A stretch of DNA of 64,000 bases, from contig JAWOHT010000014.1 of the NCBI GenBank assembly GCA_046485045.1, positions 4,177 through 68,176 of the forward strand. The letters run 5' to 3'. The stretch is from JAFGPL01 sp046485045 (GTDB taxonomy: Bacteria; Bacteroidota; Bacteroidia; Bacteroidales; UBA10428). A model generated the notes under the pieces. The model searched no databases and was not told the DNA's origin. It saw nothing but the letters and a program-made list of their open reading frames with translations. The translations under genes and the position numbers were made by a program. The stretch's first letter is position 1, and each line of letters begins with the position of its first letter. Shown here one piece after another: positions 44,222 to 52,906 of the stretch.

Positions 44222-45655
44222 ATGGAAAGAGTATTATATACCCTTGATGGCACATCTTTTACAATCGGAGATACCATTCTTGAATATAGCTACCTGCTTG
44301 CTGCAATTCTTTTTGTTATTGGCCTCAAATACCAAAGCCACCCGGATACTGCGCGAAAAGGAAATATATGGGCCGGTGCAGGCATGCTGCTTGCTATGCT
44401 CACCACCTTGTTTTTGCATAAAAACAATCACGGACAATATATCAGTCTGGTGAATATGTCTGTTATCATTGGTGTAATTGTTACAAGTTCGTTAATAGGC
44501 GCTGTGATTGCCCGACGGGTGAAAATGACCGCCATGCCACAGCTTGTCTCTTTTTATAATGCTACCGGAGGTGCTGCCTCAGCGCTGGTGGCTATCATGG
44601 AGTTTTATAATCCGGCAAACAAGGCAATACTGGTTACATTGCTGGGAATTATTATCGGTACCCTTACTTTCAGCGGCAGCATGATTGCCTACGGAAAACT
44701 CGACGGAAAGGTGGGAGATATTTTCTCACCCGTGATGAAATACGTGAATATTTTTATGATGATAATTCTGGCAGGCCTTACAGTTTTTATTCTGGTAATG
44801 GGGACTGAACTGCCTTACAGAAATGCATTTGGATTGGGTTTAATCTTTCTTGCACTTTTATATGGGGTGCTGTTTGTAATGCCTATTGGCGGGGCTGATA
44901 TGCCGGTGGTGATTTCGCTTCTGAACTCGTTTTCAGGTATTGCCGCAGCGCTGGCAGGTTTTATTTATCACAACCAGGCCATGATACTTGGCGGTATTCT
45001 CGTTGGCGCAGCCGGGACCATTCTTACCGTACTTATGTGCAGGGCCATGAACAGGTCGCTGCTGAACGTACTTATCGGCGCCTTTGGCGGCGGAGGTGCA
45101 GGGCCTGAAGGAAAAGAGGCAGGAACAGTTAAAGAGATTACACTGAGTGATGCAGCGGTGCTTCTAAGTTATACACAGAAAGTGGTTATCATACCGGGTT
45201 ACGGGCTTGCCGTAGCACAGGCACAGCACATCTGCAGCGACCTCGATAAACTGCTTACCGAAAAAGGCGTGGAGGTAAAGTATGCTATCCATCCGGTAGC
45301 CGGACGTATGCCGGGGCATATGAACGTGCTGATGGCAGAAGCTGATGTGCCATACGACAAGCTTATCGAGATGGATGATATCAATCCCGCGATGCCCGGT
45401 ACCGATGTGGCGGTTGTTATCGGGGCCAACGATGTGGTAAACCCTGCTGCATACGATGACCCATCGAGCCCCATATACGGCATGCCCATCATCAATGCAC
45501 ACCTGGCAAAGAATATTATTGTAATGAAAAGAGGTATGGGCAAGGGCTATGCCGCCATCGAAAACTACCTGTTTTACGACGATAAAACCAGGATGCTATT
45601 CGGCAACGCCAAAGAAACACTTCAAAAACTGGTGAGCGAGATCAAGACATTATAA
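44222..45655 (+). CDS. pntB: NAD(P) transhydrogenase subunit beta
   Basis: A 477-residue subunit with an N-terminal membrane domain of about eight or nine helices (to about residue 270) and a C-terminal NADP(H)-binding domain III (about 300-477). The motif VIIPGYGLAVAQAQH and later PVAGRMPGHMNVLMAEA and VIGANDVVNPAA mark the nucleotide site. It completes the transhydrogenase. Its stop faces the STN protein gene 24 bp away with no visible terminator hairpin. Confidence 0.94.
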   Translation: MERVLYTLDGTSFTIGDTILEYSYLLAAILFVIGLKYQSHPDTARKGNIWAGAGMLLAMLTTLFLHKNNHGQYISLVNMSVIIGVIVTSSLIGAVIARRVKMTAMPQLVSFYNATGGAASALVAIMEFYNPANKAILVTLLGIIIGTLTFSGSMIAYGKLDGKVGDIFSPVMKYVNIFMMIILAGLTVFILVMGTELPYRNAFGLGLIFLALLYGVLFVMPIGGADMPVVISLLNSFSGIAAALAGFIYHNQAMILGGILVGAAGTILTVLMCRAMNRSLLNVLIGAFGGGGAGPEGKEAGTVKEITLSDAAVLLSYTQKVVIIPGYGLAVAQAQHICSDLDKLLTEKGVEVKYAIHPVAGRMPGHMNVLMAEADVPYDKLIEMDDINPAMPGTDVAVVIGANDVVNPAAYDDPSSPIYGMPIINAHLAKNIIVMKRGMGKGYAAIENYLFYDDKTRMLFGNAKETLQKLVSEIKTL

Positions 45656-45679
45656 GAAGTTCGGATACAGATTATGAGC

Positions 45680-47218
45680 TCAGTTTTCTATTATTGAACG
45701 GTTTATTCTGTTCACGGCTTCTTCAAGCGACTCGTCGGGTTTGATATAATTGAAATCTTCCCAGTAGGTTTCAGAACTCTCTTGTATCAGGTTGGTGAAA
45801 ATTGTTTCCGGCTTTGCCACCTCTTTGTACCTGAATTTTTTTACATCTGTCGTGTCAATATCTGTTATTACCATCTCGAGCTTTGAACGATAGAGCGAAC
45901 TGAATATCTGTCGTTTTTTCCTGATCCTGAAATCGGTTTGACTGCGCACAAAATTAAGGTAATATTTTTGCCCGTATTCCCTGTAACTTACCCTGTAATT
46001 TGCATCAACGGGTTTAACAACAAGCCACCGTGGCTTTTTCACTACAAAACGGTCGCCTGTCTTTTCAATTCCTTCTTTATTTAAACTGAACTCGAAGTTT
46101 TTAATCGCGAGGTTCTTTACATCAATATATATTTTCCCCTGGTAAAGTGGTTCGTTGATGTATTCTTTTTGTTTAAAATCAATCACATAGGTTTCTCTGT
46201 CGTTGTCTGTGATAATATCTGCCAGACGGTAATCATAAACCTCGAAGTATTCTTCCTGAAGGAAATCGGCGGGATTTCTAACGATGTCAAGTAATAAGGT
46301 TGTGTTCAAACCGGCCTTCAATTTCACCAGCAGGCTGTCACCGGTATTTATATTCTGGCTCTTTCTCCCTTTCACTACCTTTATCTGTTCATTCTCGTGT
46401 GTTTTTACATAACCTGGTTTGTACGTATGCAAAACCGATTCGGTGATGCTCATGAACTCATTGCCGCGTTCTATGGTTTCCCTGTAAAAGGAGGTGAGTA
46501 TTGAGGGATTTTGATTGTAATTTTCGGGTATTTTTTTCAGCGCTGCTTTGAGCAGAAGAAGCGGTTCGGTCTGGCGGATGATCACCTCCTGAATTGGGAT
46601 GTAATCGGCTTCAAGTTCGAAAACCGGTTGATTATTTATTTCAGATAAAGGCCTTATATAAGTTTTATACCCTATGCAGGATATTCCCAGGCTATTGTTC
46701 CATAAAGAACCCGGAACTTTCATCACGAATTCACCCTGCATGTTGGAGACACTGCCGAGGCTTTTGCCTACAACGCAAATGTTTGCAAATGGCAATGGTT
46801 TTTTCGTCTGACGGTCAACGATAGTGCCCGTAACAGTGAAGCTTGTCTTTGACCGAAGCCCCGACTGCTTTATGCTCTCTGCATTTTCAACTCCCTTTCT
46901 GTATAGTACAACCTGTTTTTCGAGTACACTGTAGTGTATGGTTGTATCTGAAATGACGGTATCGAGCAGCTCTCCCAGGCGAATTGTGTCATACTTAATG
47001 CTTATGGGTTTTTTACCTGCAAACACATCCGGATTATAAGAGAAAAAATAGCTTATTTGGGTTTCTATCTCCGCGAGCGCTTCAGCTATGCTGCAGCCAA
47101 AACATTCAAAAGAGATATTCTGATCCATTACAGGGTGCTGCGCCTGTATGGGTTGAAATGCAAAGATAACCAACAGGTACCCCATCATAAACCTCAGGAT
47201 GTTTGTATACATTTTCAT
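45680..47218 (-). CDS. STN and carboxypeptidase-regulatory-like domain protein without beta-barrel
   Basis: A 512-residue exported paralogue of the protein at 5407. The signal peptide is about 1-26, the STN domain about 32-110 (ISFECFGCSIAEALAEIE), the regulatory-like domain about 130-200 and the family C-terminus contains ALKKIPENYNQNPSILTSFYRE. No plug or barrel is present. It follows a sigma factor and FecR pair, so the sigma-FecR-STN arrangement occurs twice in this window. Confidence 0.82.
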   Translation of the reverse strand: MKMYTNILRFMMGYLLVIFAFQPIQAQHPVMDQNISFECFGCSIAEALAEIETQISYFFSYNPDVFAGKKPISIKYDTIRLGELLDTVISDTTIHYSVLEKQVVLYRKGVENAESIKQSGLRSKTSFTVTGTIVDRQTKKPLPFANICVVGKSLGSVSNMQGEFVMKVPGSLWNNSLGISCIGYKTYIRPLSEINNQPVFELEADYIPIQEVIIRQTEPLLLLKAALKKIPENYNQNPSILTSFYRETIERGNEFMSITESVLHTYKPGYVKTHENEQIKVVKGRKSQNINTGDSLLVKLKAGLNTTLLLDIVRNPADFLQEEYFEVYDYRLADIITDNDRETYVIDFKQKEYINEPLYQGKIYIDVKNLAIKNFEFSLNKEGIEKTGDRFVVKKPRWLVVKPVDANYRVSYREYGQKYYLNFVRSQTDFRIRKKRQIFSSLYRSKLEMVITDIDTTDVKKFRYKEVAKPETIFTNLIQESSETYWEDFNYIKPDESLEEAVNRINRSIIEN

Positions 47219-47261
47219 TGTAACATGTTTTAGGTCATGATGCGGGAATAACTATCGTAAG

Positions 47262-48311
47262 TTAGTATATTCCCCCTGATAATACAAATCCCGACTGCTC
47301 TTTGATTACACTAAACTGAAAAGTTTCTGTCAGTACATTAATGACCGACTGAAAAGTCTGGTTATCGAAGGTATTGGTGTATGGCCATTCAAGCGCTTTC
47401 TTGTTTTCAACAGAGATATTTTCGCCGTAAACATCCTGAAGCACATTCAGCACTTCGGCAAGCCTGGTCTGTGAAAAAACGATTTTTTTAGTTTTCCAGG
47501 CCATTATATTAACATTGTTATTTATAAACTTATCAGACGATTTTTTTGAAAGCTGGCCCACATACCCCTGATCCAGCAACAGCGATTGGTTTTCTTTGTC
47601 GGTAAGGTAAATTTGTACTTTACCGCTTTCCACAAAGATTTGCACCATGTTTTTATCAGCCCTGCCGTCTACCGAGAACGATGTGCCAAGCACTTTTACC
47701 CTTGCATTGCCGGCTTTTACGATAAACGGGCGTAATGGATCGGGAGTAACCTCAAAAAATGCTTTGCCTGTCAGCGATATTTCCCTCGTTTTGTTGCTTA
47801 ATTTATAGGGATAAGCAATACGGCTGTTCCTGTTAAGGTACACCTTAGAACCATCGGGCAGTATTGTGGGCATTTCCGAAACAGAGGCAGTTACAGTTAT
47901 CATCTCTGCATCAGTTGTTTTATGCTCAAAAACAGTGCGGTAAATAAAAAACAAACCTGCCAGGATTAGAACTGCTGCCGCAACGGCAATCAATCTACCC
48001 GGATGAATGGCCTGTTTTCGGAGTGGTACATGCAATGCAGTCGGGTTATGGCTTCCCACCGGCGCCTGTATTCTTTCAGAAACTTTGTTCCAGGCTTTAT
48101 CCACATCTACAGTTTTCATTTTTTTATATTTTTCAATCATTTCGTTGTCATTCTTTAAACTATCGAACAGCTTTTTAAGCCTTGTATCATTTTTAACCAG
48201 AAGATTTGTTTTCGCTATCTCTTCCTCACTGCATTCACCTGCAATATATTTTGAGAACAATATCCATGTAGTCTTACGTATCATTTCAGCAAGTTTTTCA
48301 GGTTGTTTCAA
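47262..48311 (-). CDS. FecR family anti-sigma / sigma regulator
   Basis: A 349-residue FecR protein with a cytoplasmic part to about residue 105, a membrane helix at about 106-126 (GRLIAVAAAVLILAGLFFIY), a FecR domain (TILPDGSKVYLNRNSRIAYP, GKAFFEV) and a DUF4974-like C-terminus. Its start overlaps the sigma factor stop by 14 bp, so the two are coupled. It presumably links the STN protein at 45680 to the sigma factor. Confidence 0.92.
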   Translation of the reverse strand: MKQPEKLAEMIRKTTWILFSKYIAGECSEEEIAKTNLLVKNDTRLKKLFDSLKNDNEMIEKYKKMKTVDVDKAWNKVSERIQAPVGSHNPTALHVPLRKQAIHPGRLIAVAAAVLILAGLFFIYRTVFEHKTTDAEMITVTASVSEMPTILPDGSKVYLNRNSRIAYPYKLSNKTREISLTGKAFFEVTPDPLRPFIVKAGNARVKVLGTSFSVDGRADKNMVQIFVESGKVQIYLTDKENQSLLLDQGYVGQLSKKSSDKFINNNVNIMAWKTKKIVFSQTRLAEVLNVLQDVYGENISVENKKALEWPYTNTFDNQTFQSVINVLTETFQFSVIKEQSGFVLSGGIY

Positions 48312-48849
48312 GATATGTTTTAATGTTTTTTCTGAATAGCTTCAGCGCTTTGCCCATGTTCGATTCAATGGTTTTTACAGATAAAGAGAGTTTTTTGGCT
48401 ATTTCATGGTATTTCAAACCTTCGAACCGGCTCATACTGAAGATGGCCCTGCTTTTTTCGGGAAGCTCTTCGAGTGTACGGTCAATGACTGCACTCAGTT
48501 CTTTCATGTTTAATGCTTCTGAGGCATCAGGTTCTGTCGGCTCTTCGCCCTCTCTCACGTACTGTTCATATCTGTTGGTTACAGACTTATGCCTCAATAT
48601 AAGTAAGCACTTGTTGTATGCCGATTTAAAAAGATATGATTTTACCGAAGTCTCAATTGCCAGTTCTTCTCTTTTTTCCCAAAGGCCTACAAACAGGTCC
48701 TGAATAACCTCTTCTGCTGTGTCGGTATCTCCAACAATTTTAAGCGCGTAGTGACATAAATAGGAGTAATATTTTCTGAAAAGGGATTCGAAAGCTGCCA
48801 TATCGCCTTTTTTTACCCTGTCAAATATGTCCTTATCTGTCTTGGGCAT
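48298..48849 (-). CDS. RNA polymerase ECF sigma factor, Bacteroidetes expansion type
   Basis: A 183-residue ECF sigma factor. Region 2 is at about 15-75 (FESLFRKYYSYLCHYALKIV, VIQDLFVGLWEKREEL) and region 4 at about 120-172, with the helix-turn-helix GLKYHEIAKKLSLSVKTIESNMGKAL. It leads the sigma-FecR-STN operon. It is followed upstream by the terminator hairpin of the gene at 49011. Confidence 0.92.
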   Translation of the reverse strand: MPKTDKDIFDRVKKGDMAAFESLFRKYYSYLCHYALKIVGDTDTAEEVIQDLFVGLWEKREELAIETSVKSYLFKSAYNKCLLILRHKSVTNRYEQYVREGEEPTEPDASEALNMKELSAVIDRTLEELPEKSRAIFSMSRFEGLKYHEIAKKLSLSVKTIESNMGKALKLFRKNIKTYLETT

Positions 48850-48922
48850 GCTTTTAAATGTTTGGATATACGTGTAAAACTATCAAAATCTGCGCATAAA
48901 TGCTATTTAATAAATCTTAAAA

Positions 48923-48988
48923 GGTGGCAGCCCGGCCACGACTAACCTATATTAAACACCTAAATCTTACCCGGCCGGGGCTGTCACC
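48923..48988 (-). terminator. Long-stem terminator of the gene at 49011
   Basis: GGCCGGGGCTGTCACC (plus 48973-48988) and GGTGGCAGCCCGGCC (48923-48937) form a GC-rich stem of about 15 bp with one mismatch and one bulge, and a loop of about 35 bases. On the minus strand the stem is followed by TTTTAAGATTT. It lies just downstream of the stop at 49011 and separates that gene from the sigma factor gene. Confidence 0.65.
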
Positions 48989-49010
48989 TGAGAAATATTT
49001 AACCCTAAAA

Positions 49011-50300
49011 CTAATCGTTTCTAAGTTTCAGCTTCTTATTGAGTCTTTCAATGGCTGCCTCTATTGACTCATCTGGTTTAATATAATTGTATTCGCCCCA
49101 GAAATTTTCATCGGCAAAGTAGTTTACCTGGTCGGCAAAAACATCCGACATCCTGGCGGCTTCTTTGAATTTGAATTTATTCACATTAGCCATATCCCGG
49201 TCGGTGACAGCCATTTCGAACATGGTAACATAGGTTGAGCTGAACAGCTTCTTATCCCATTTGCACTTAAACACCAGTTCAGACCTTACATGGTTAAGGT
49301 ACCATTTGCCGTTTATTTCACGGTAGTTGACCAAATAATTTGCATTTTCCACATCGAGCTTCATTGATACAGGTTTCTTTCTTACCAGTTCAGATCCGGC
49401 AAGTTCTATGCCCTTTTCACTGAACCTGAAATCGGCGCTGGTAATGGCAAGCGACTTTACATCAAGGTAAATCTTGCCCTGGTAGAGAGGAAAGTCTATA
49501 TTCTCTTTCTGGTCAAACTCAATAACATAGTTTTCTTTATTGTTGATCTTAACAATCCCGGTAAGCTTAAAATCATAATATTCAAGAATATCCGATGAGA
49601 GCAGGTTTCCCGGTGTTTTTACTATATCGAGCAGGAATGAGGTTTTTGGGCCGCCCTGAAACTTGAATAGTATTGTGTCCATCTTTTTAACATCTTGATT
49701 TTTACGACCTTTGTAAATTTTCACCCTGTCGAAATCGAAGGCATCTGAGTAAGAAGATTTATAAACATCCAAAACCGCTTCGGCCACCTCGATATAATTC
49801 CGGTTCTGCTTGATGGTTTCGCGATAAAACCCTACCTGCTGTTCAGGATTGTCGGGGTAATTATTTTTAATGTTTTTAAGTGCACCAAGAATAAGCTCCA
49901 GGGGGTCGCCGGTTCTTATAATTACCTCTTCGATGGGGATAGGAGAAGGCTCTAAAGATATAACATTTTCACCAACAGATAGTTCTTTCAGGGGTACAAG
50001 CAAATTATTATATCCCAGATAAGTAACGCCAAGTTTGGTAGATTTTGTGCTTGTAGGAATTTTAAGAACAAACTCACCATCTGAATTGGTCACTGTGCCA
50101 AGGCTGGTGCCATCAAGGTAAACACTGGCAAAAACCACAGGTTTTTTGGAAGATTTGTCAATTACTTTTCCCTGATATGTGAGAATATTCAGGGTGTCTT
50201 TTTTTAAAAAGGCGCCTGCATACGATACCTGAAATGCAAAAACAAAAAGCACTGTTGCAAGAATAACCTTTGTCGCCGTTATGTAATTCCGTGTTTTCAT
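49011..50300 (-). CDS. Carboxypeptidase-regulatory-like domain protein, no STN domain
   Basis: A 429-residue exported protein. The signal peptide is about 1-28, the regulatory-like domain about 42-115 (GKVIDKSSKKPVVFASVYLDGTSLGTVTNSDGEF) and then the same C-terminal family region as in the proteins at 5407 and 45680 (ALKNIKNNYPDNPEQQVGFYRETI, YIEVAEAVLDVYKSSY). It lacks the STN domain and stands divergent from an ECF sigma factor of another class. It may be the non-signalling member of the family; function unknown. Confidence 0.8.
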   Translation of the reverse strand: MKTRNYITATKVILATVLFVFAFQVSYAGAFLKKDTLNILTYQGKVIDKSSKKPVVFASVYLDGTSLGTVTNSDGEFVLKIPTSTKSTKLGVTYLGYNNLLVPLKELSVGENVISLEPSPIPIEEVIIRTGDPLELILGALKNIKNNYPDNPEQQVGFYRETIKQNRNYIEVAEAVLDVYKSSYSDAFDFDRVKIYKGRKNQDVKKMDTILFKFQGGPKTSFLLDIVKTPGNLLSSDILEYYDFKLTGIVKINNKENYVIEFDQKENIDFPLYQGKIYLDVKSLAITSADFRFSEKGIELAGSELVRKKPVSMKLDVENANYLVNYREINGKWYLNHVRSELVFKCKWDKKLFSSTYVTMFEMAVTDRDMANVNKFKFKEAARMSDVFADQVNYFADENFWGEYNYIKPDESIEAAIERLNKKLKLRND

Positions 50301-50466
50301 GGCTTTAATTTATTTATCAATATTAAATGTTGCTACATTATTATGATACCTTAATACTTAAATACCCTATCTTTATTTTAATATTTTACATATTCTTTGA
50401 AAAAAACAACAGTGTTCCCGCAAGTTATTTTCTTTACCTGTGTCAAATTGGTATTTGTTATAATGT

Positions 50467-51042
50467 ATGATTACAGAAAAGGAATACATTGAAGGCCTTA
50501 AAAAAGGAGATGAGAAATTTTTCCGCAACCTGGTGGAAGATTTTCAGCATCAATTGATCAGGATATGCAACGGGTTTGTCCACAACAGAGAAGATGCCCT
50601 TGACCTCGCACAGGAAGTGTTTATCGAGGCATTCCAATCAATTCATAGTTTCAGGGGAGATTCACGGTTGTCTACCTGGCTTTATCGGGTGGCTGTTAAC
50701 AAGTCATTGAATTTTATCAGAAAGCAAAAAAGAAAGATTTACAGCCTAAGTAGTTACGATGCTTTTGAAAATAATGCCCGAATTGATTCAGAAGATGAAC
50801 CGGTGGTTCCTGATACCAAAATGGAACAGGGGCAAAGAGATCAGTATATCAGGCAGGCAATAGATTCGCTTCCGGAATCCCAGCGTATCGCATTCATTCT
50901 TAACAAGTATGATGATCTTTCATATAAAGAAGTTTCCGAAATAATGAATGTTTCTTTGTCGGCCGTGGAATCTCTCATTCACAGGGCTAAGACAAATCTG
51001 CAGAAAAAACTGTACCGGCTTTATAAAAAAAATATGATCTGA
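50467..51042 (+). CDS. RNA polymerase ECF sigma factor, RpoE/SigW type
   Basis: A 191-residue ECF sigma factor. Region 2 is about 15-85 (FRNLVEDFQHQLIRICNGFVHNREDALDLAQEVFIEAFQ, WLYRVAVNKSLNFIRK) and region 4 about 130-185 (LPESQRIAFILNKYDDLSYKEVSEIMNVSLSAVESLIHRAKTNL). It is unlike the two FecR-linked sigma factors in the window and is followed by a zinc-finger anti-sigma factor. It probably responds to envelope or metal stress. Confidence 0.92.
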   Translation: MITEKEYIEGLKKGDEKFFRNLVEDFQHQLIRICNGFVHNREDALDLAQEVFIEAFQSIHSFRGDSRLSTWLYRVAVNKSLNFIRKQKRKIYSLSSYDAFENNARIDSEDEPVVPDTKMEQGQRDQYIRQAIDSLPESQRIAFILNKYDDLSYKEVSEIMNVSLSAVESLIHRAKTNLQKKLYRLYKKNMI

Positions 51043-51091
51043 CCCGAAAGTTTTTTGAAATACTATTGTCTAATAAATAAAAACAGTCAAC

Positions 51092-51526
51092 ATGCAATGC
51101 AAAGGAATACATAACGACTATATAGGTTATCTTGACGGAACCCTGGATGCAGTAACCAAAAGCAGAATTGAAGGACATCTTTTGTCTTGCGCTCATTGCA
51201 TGGAATTTGTTTCGAAGCTCAAAAACCTGCAGGCCGCTATTGACCGCGAAAAAGATATACCTGTCGGGGAATCTTTTTTTAAAGAAATTGAGGTTAAACT
51301 ATCACGAAGCCCCAAATCACGCACATTGGGAGCTTTTATCCCGGCGCTTCGGTTTGCTGCCTCATTTGCCCTTATACTGCTCGGTACATGGATGGGTTTG
51401 TGGATAGGAAAAGGTTATAACACAGACAATAGCCTGAGTAGTGACTACCAGACCGAAATCTACTACCTGTACAACATACAGCAGGGAATTGTTGAAAATG
51501 AAATGTTAACTGATTTAACCAAATAG
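51092..51526 (+). CDS. Zinc-finger anti-sigma factor
   Basis: A 144-residue membrane protein. The N-terminal domain carries the ZAS motif His29-x3-Cys33-x2-Cys36 (HLLSCAHC) plus Cys3, which binds zinc and clamps the sigma factor. A membrane helix lies at about 85-105, and a short periplasmic tail rich in Tyr and Gln follows. It should hold the sigma factor at 50467 inactive. It lies 49 bp after the sigma factor and 2 bp before the next gene. Confidence 0.85.
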   Translation: MQCKGIHNDYIGYLDGTLDAVTKSRIEGHLLSCAHCMEFVSKLKNLQAAIDREKDIPVGESFFKEIEVKLSRSPKSRTLGAFIPALRFAASFALILLGTWMGLWIGKGYNTDNSLSSDYQTEIYYLYNIQQGIVENEMLTDLTK

Positions 51527-51528
51527 CC

Positions 51529-52095
51529 ATGAAGTCATTTTTTTCACATAACAGAATAATCCTTTGGATATTGGGGTTTTTACTAATAATGAATATTACC
51601 GCGGTTGGTTCAATTCTTTTTTACAGGAACAAAGCCCGGAGTATTGTCACGAATCCTCCTTTTCCTGCACAGCGTTTGCAGAAAATGCACCCCGAAGGCC
51701 GGTTTATGCAGAAATACCTTGATTTGAATGAAGACCAGTTTGAGTATTACACCAGGGCGCGGAATAAATTTCACAAAAATGCGCGTAAAATAGCCATGAA
51801 AATAAGAGAGAAAAGATTAGAAATGTTCGATGAACTGAAGAAGACAGAACCCGACAGAAAAAAAATTGGGAAACTTGCCGAAGAGATAGGCATGCTTCAT
51901 AAAGAAATCAATATTGAAACCGGGACTTATTACCTGGAGGTTCGCGATACCTGCAACCCCGGGCAGCGTGAGAAACTCAACAGCTTCTTTTTGAATACAT
52001 TCAATGACACACGCCCGGCCCCGGGGCACGGCCGTGGTCAGGGCCGTATGCCGAAAAACTTAAGAAATCAGAAGTTAAATAGTGATAAAAAGTAA
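51529..52095 (+). CDS. Membrane-anchored CpxP/CnrX-like periplasmic sensor protein
   Basis: A 188-residue protein with one N-terminal membrane helix (about 10-32) and a periplasmic four-helix-type domain rich in charged residues. YLDLNEDQFEYYTRARNKFHKNARKIAMKIREKRLEM resembles the LTxxQ/heavy-metal resistance family (CpxP, Spy, CnrX). A proline/glycine-rich basic tail follows. In the CnrYXH system the X protein senses metal and releases the sigma factor through the anti-sigma; the gene order sigma, anti-sigma, X-like matches that logic. The signal here is unknown. Confidence 0.78.
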   Translation: MKSFFSHNRIILWILGFLLIMNITAVGSILFYRNKARSIVTNPPFPAQRLQKMHPEGRFMQKYLDLNEDQFEYYTRARNKFHKNARKIAMKIREKRLEMFDELKKTEPDRKKIGKLAEEIGMLHKEINIETGTYYLEVRDTCNPGQREKLNSFFLNTFNDTRPAPGHGRGQGRMPKNLRNQKLNSDKK

Positions 52096-52126
52096 AATAG
52101 TTCTAATAATTTAAATTTTTGAAATC

Positions 52127-52621
52127 ATGAAAAGAAAAGTTTATAATCTGAAAACAATTGCCCTGGCAATGTTTTTTGTACTAACAAGTTCAACCCTGCT
52201 TGCCCAGCGCGGCGGCGGAAATGGAAGAATGGACGGGGACAGGCCTTACGGTAACAAACAACAAGGTAATCAGGGCTTCTGTGGTCAGATGCCCGGCCTT
52301 TCGCCCGAACAGCAACAGAAAATATCCGGGTTGCGCACGGCGCATCTTAAAGAGATGAACAGTTACAAGAACGATATGATGATCAAAAGGGCTGAATTGA
52401 ATAAACTGCAAACCGAAAACAATGCAGATATCAATGCAATAAATGCCAAAATAGATGAGATTGGGAAGCTGAAAACCGAGATGGCAAAAAAACGTAACGC
52501 CAATATGCAAAGCATAAGGGGGTTGTTGTCAGATGACCAACGGGTATATTTTGATGCCCGCAGGGGTAAAAAATCGTCTTTTGCCGGCGGACGTGACGGT
52601 TTTCGTTGCAGGGCGAACTAA
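52127..52621 (+). CDS. Spy/CpxP-like periplasmic protein
   Basis: A 164-residue exported protein with a signal peptide (about 1-26, ending LLAQ) and a Gly/Asn-rich linker. A helical domain with the LSPEQQQKISGLRTAH and LLSDDQRVYFDARRG motifs, the paired LTxxQ repeats of Spy-like proteins, follows. The C-terminus ends in a basic, Cys-containing tail (GFRCRAN). It may be a chaperone or metal-binding protein and a target of the sigma factor. It ends the operon; a strong terminator follows at 52690. Confidence 0.78.
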   Translation: MKRKVYNLKTIALAMFFVLTSSTLLAQRGGGNGRMDGDRPYGNKQQGNQGFCGQMPGLSPEQQQKISGLRTAHLKEMNSYKNDMMIKRAELNKLQTENNADINAINAKIDEIGKLKTEMAKKRNANMQSIRGLLSDDQRVYFDARRGKKSSFAGGRDGFRCRAN

Positions 52622-52689
52622 AGTTGACCTTAGGCACGGAAAATATTAACAGCTTTATTTTCCGAAAATTATAGCTTTTTGAACAAAGC

Positions 52690-52733
52690 AACCACGAAAG
52701 CACACCTGATAACGTGCATTCGTGGTTTTTTTT
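52690..52733 (+). terminator. Intrinsic terminator of the sigma/Spy operon
   Basis: AACCACGAAAGCAC (52690-52703) pairs with GTGCATTCGTGGTT (52714-52727), one A-A mismatch, loop ten bases, followed by a run of eight T. This is a clear rho-independent terminator. Confidence 0.85.
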
Positions 52734-52865
52734 GATTAATTTGGTTTGTTTTATTACCGGCTGTCTTAAAATAGTTTTTTATAACCTGTGTTTATTATGA
52801 ATAGGTATATATCACAGCATTAAGTGGTTTTACGTTCAGGAGATAAAAATATACTAATAACATTG

Positions 52866-52892
52866 ATATATGTATATAAATGCATATATTTG
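52866..52892. promoter_or_regulatory. Palindromic operator overlapping the ArsM-like gene promoter
   Basis: ATATATG (52866-52872) and CATATAT (52883-52889) form an inverted repeat with a 10-bp centre that is itself nearly symmetrical. The right arm overlaps TATATTTG (52885-52892), a perfect TAnnTTTG -7 element, 15 bp before the ATG at 52907. The layout is that of a repressor site, and ArsR/SmtB regulators bind AT-rich palindromes of this sort. No ArsR gene is present in the window. Confidence 0.55.
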
Positions 52893-52906
52893 CAGAAAAT
52901 TTTTGA

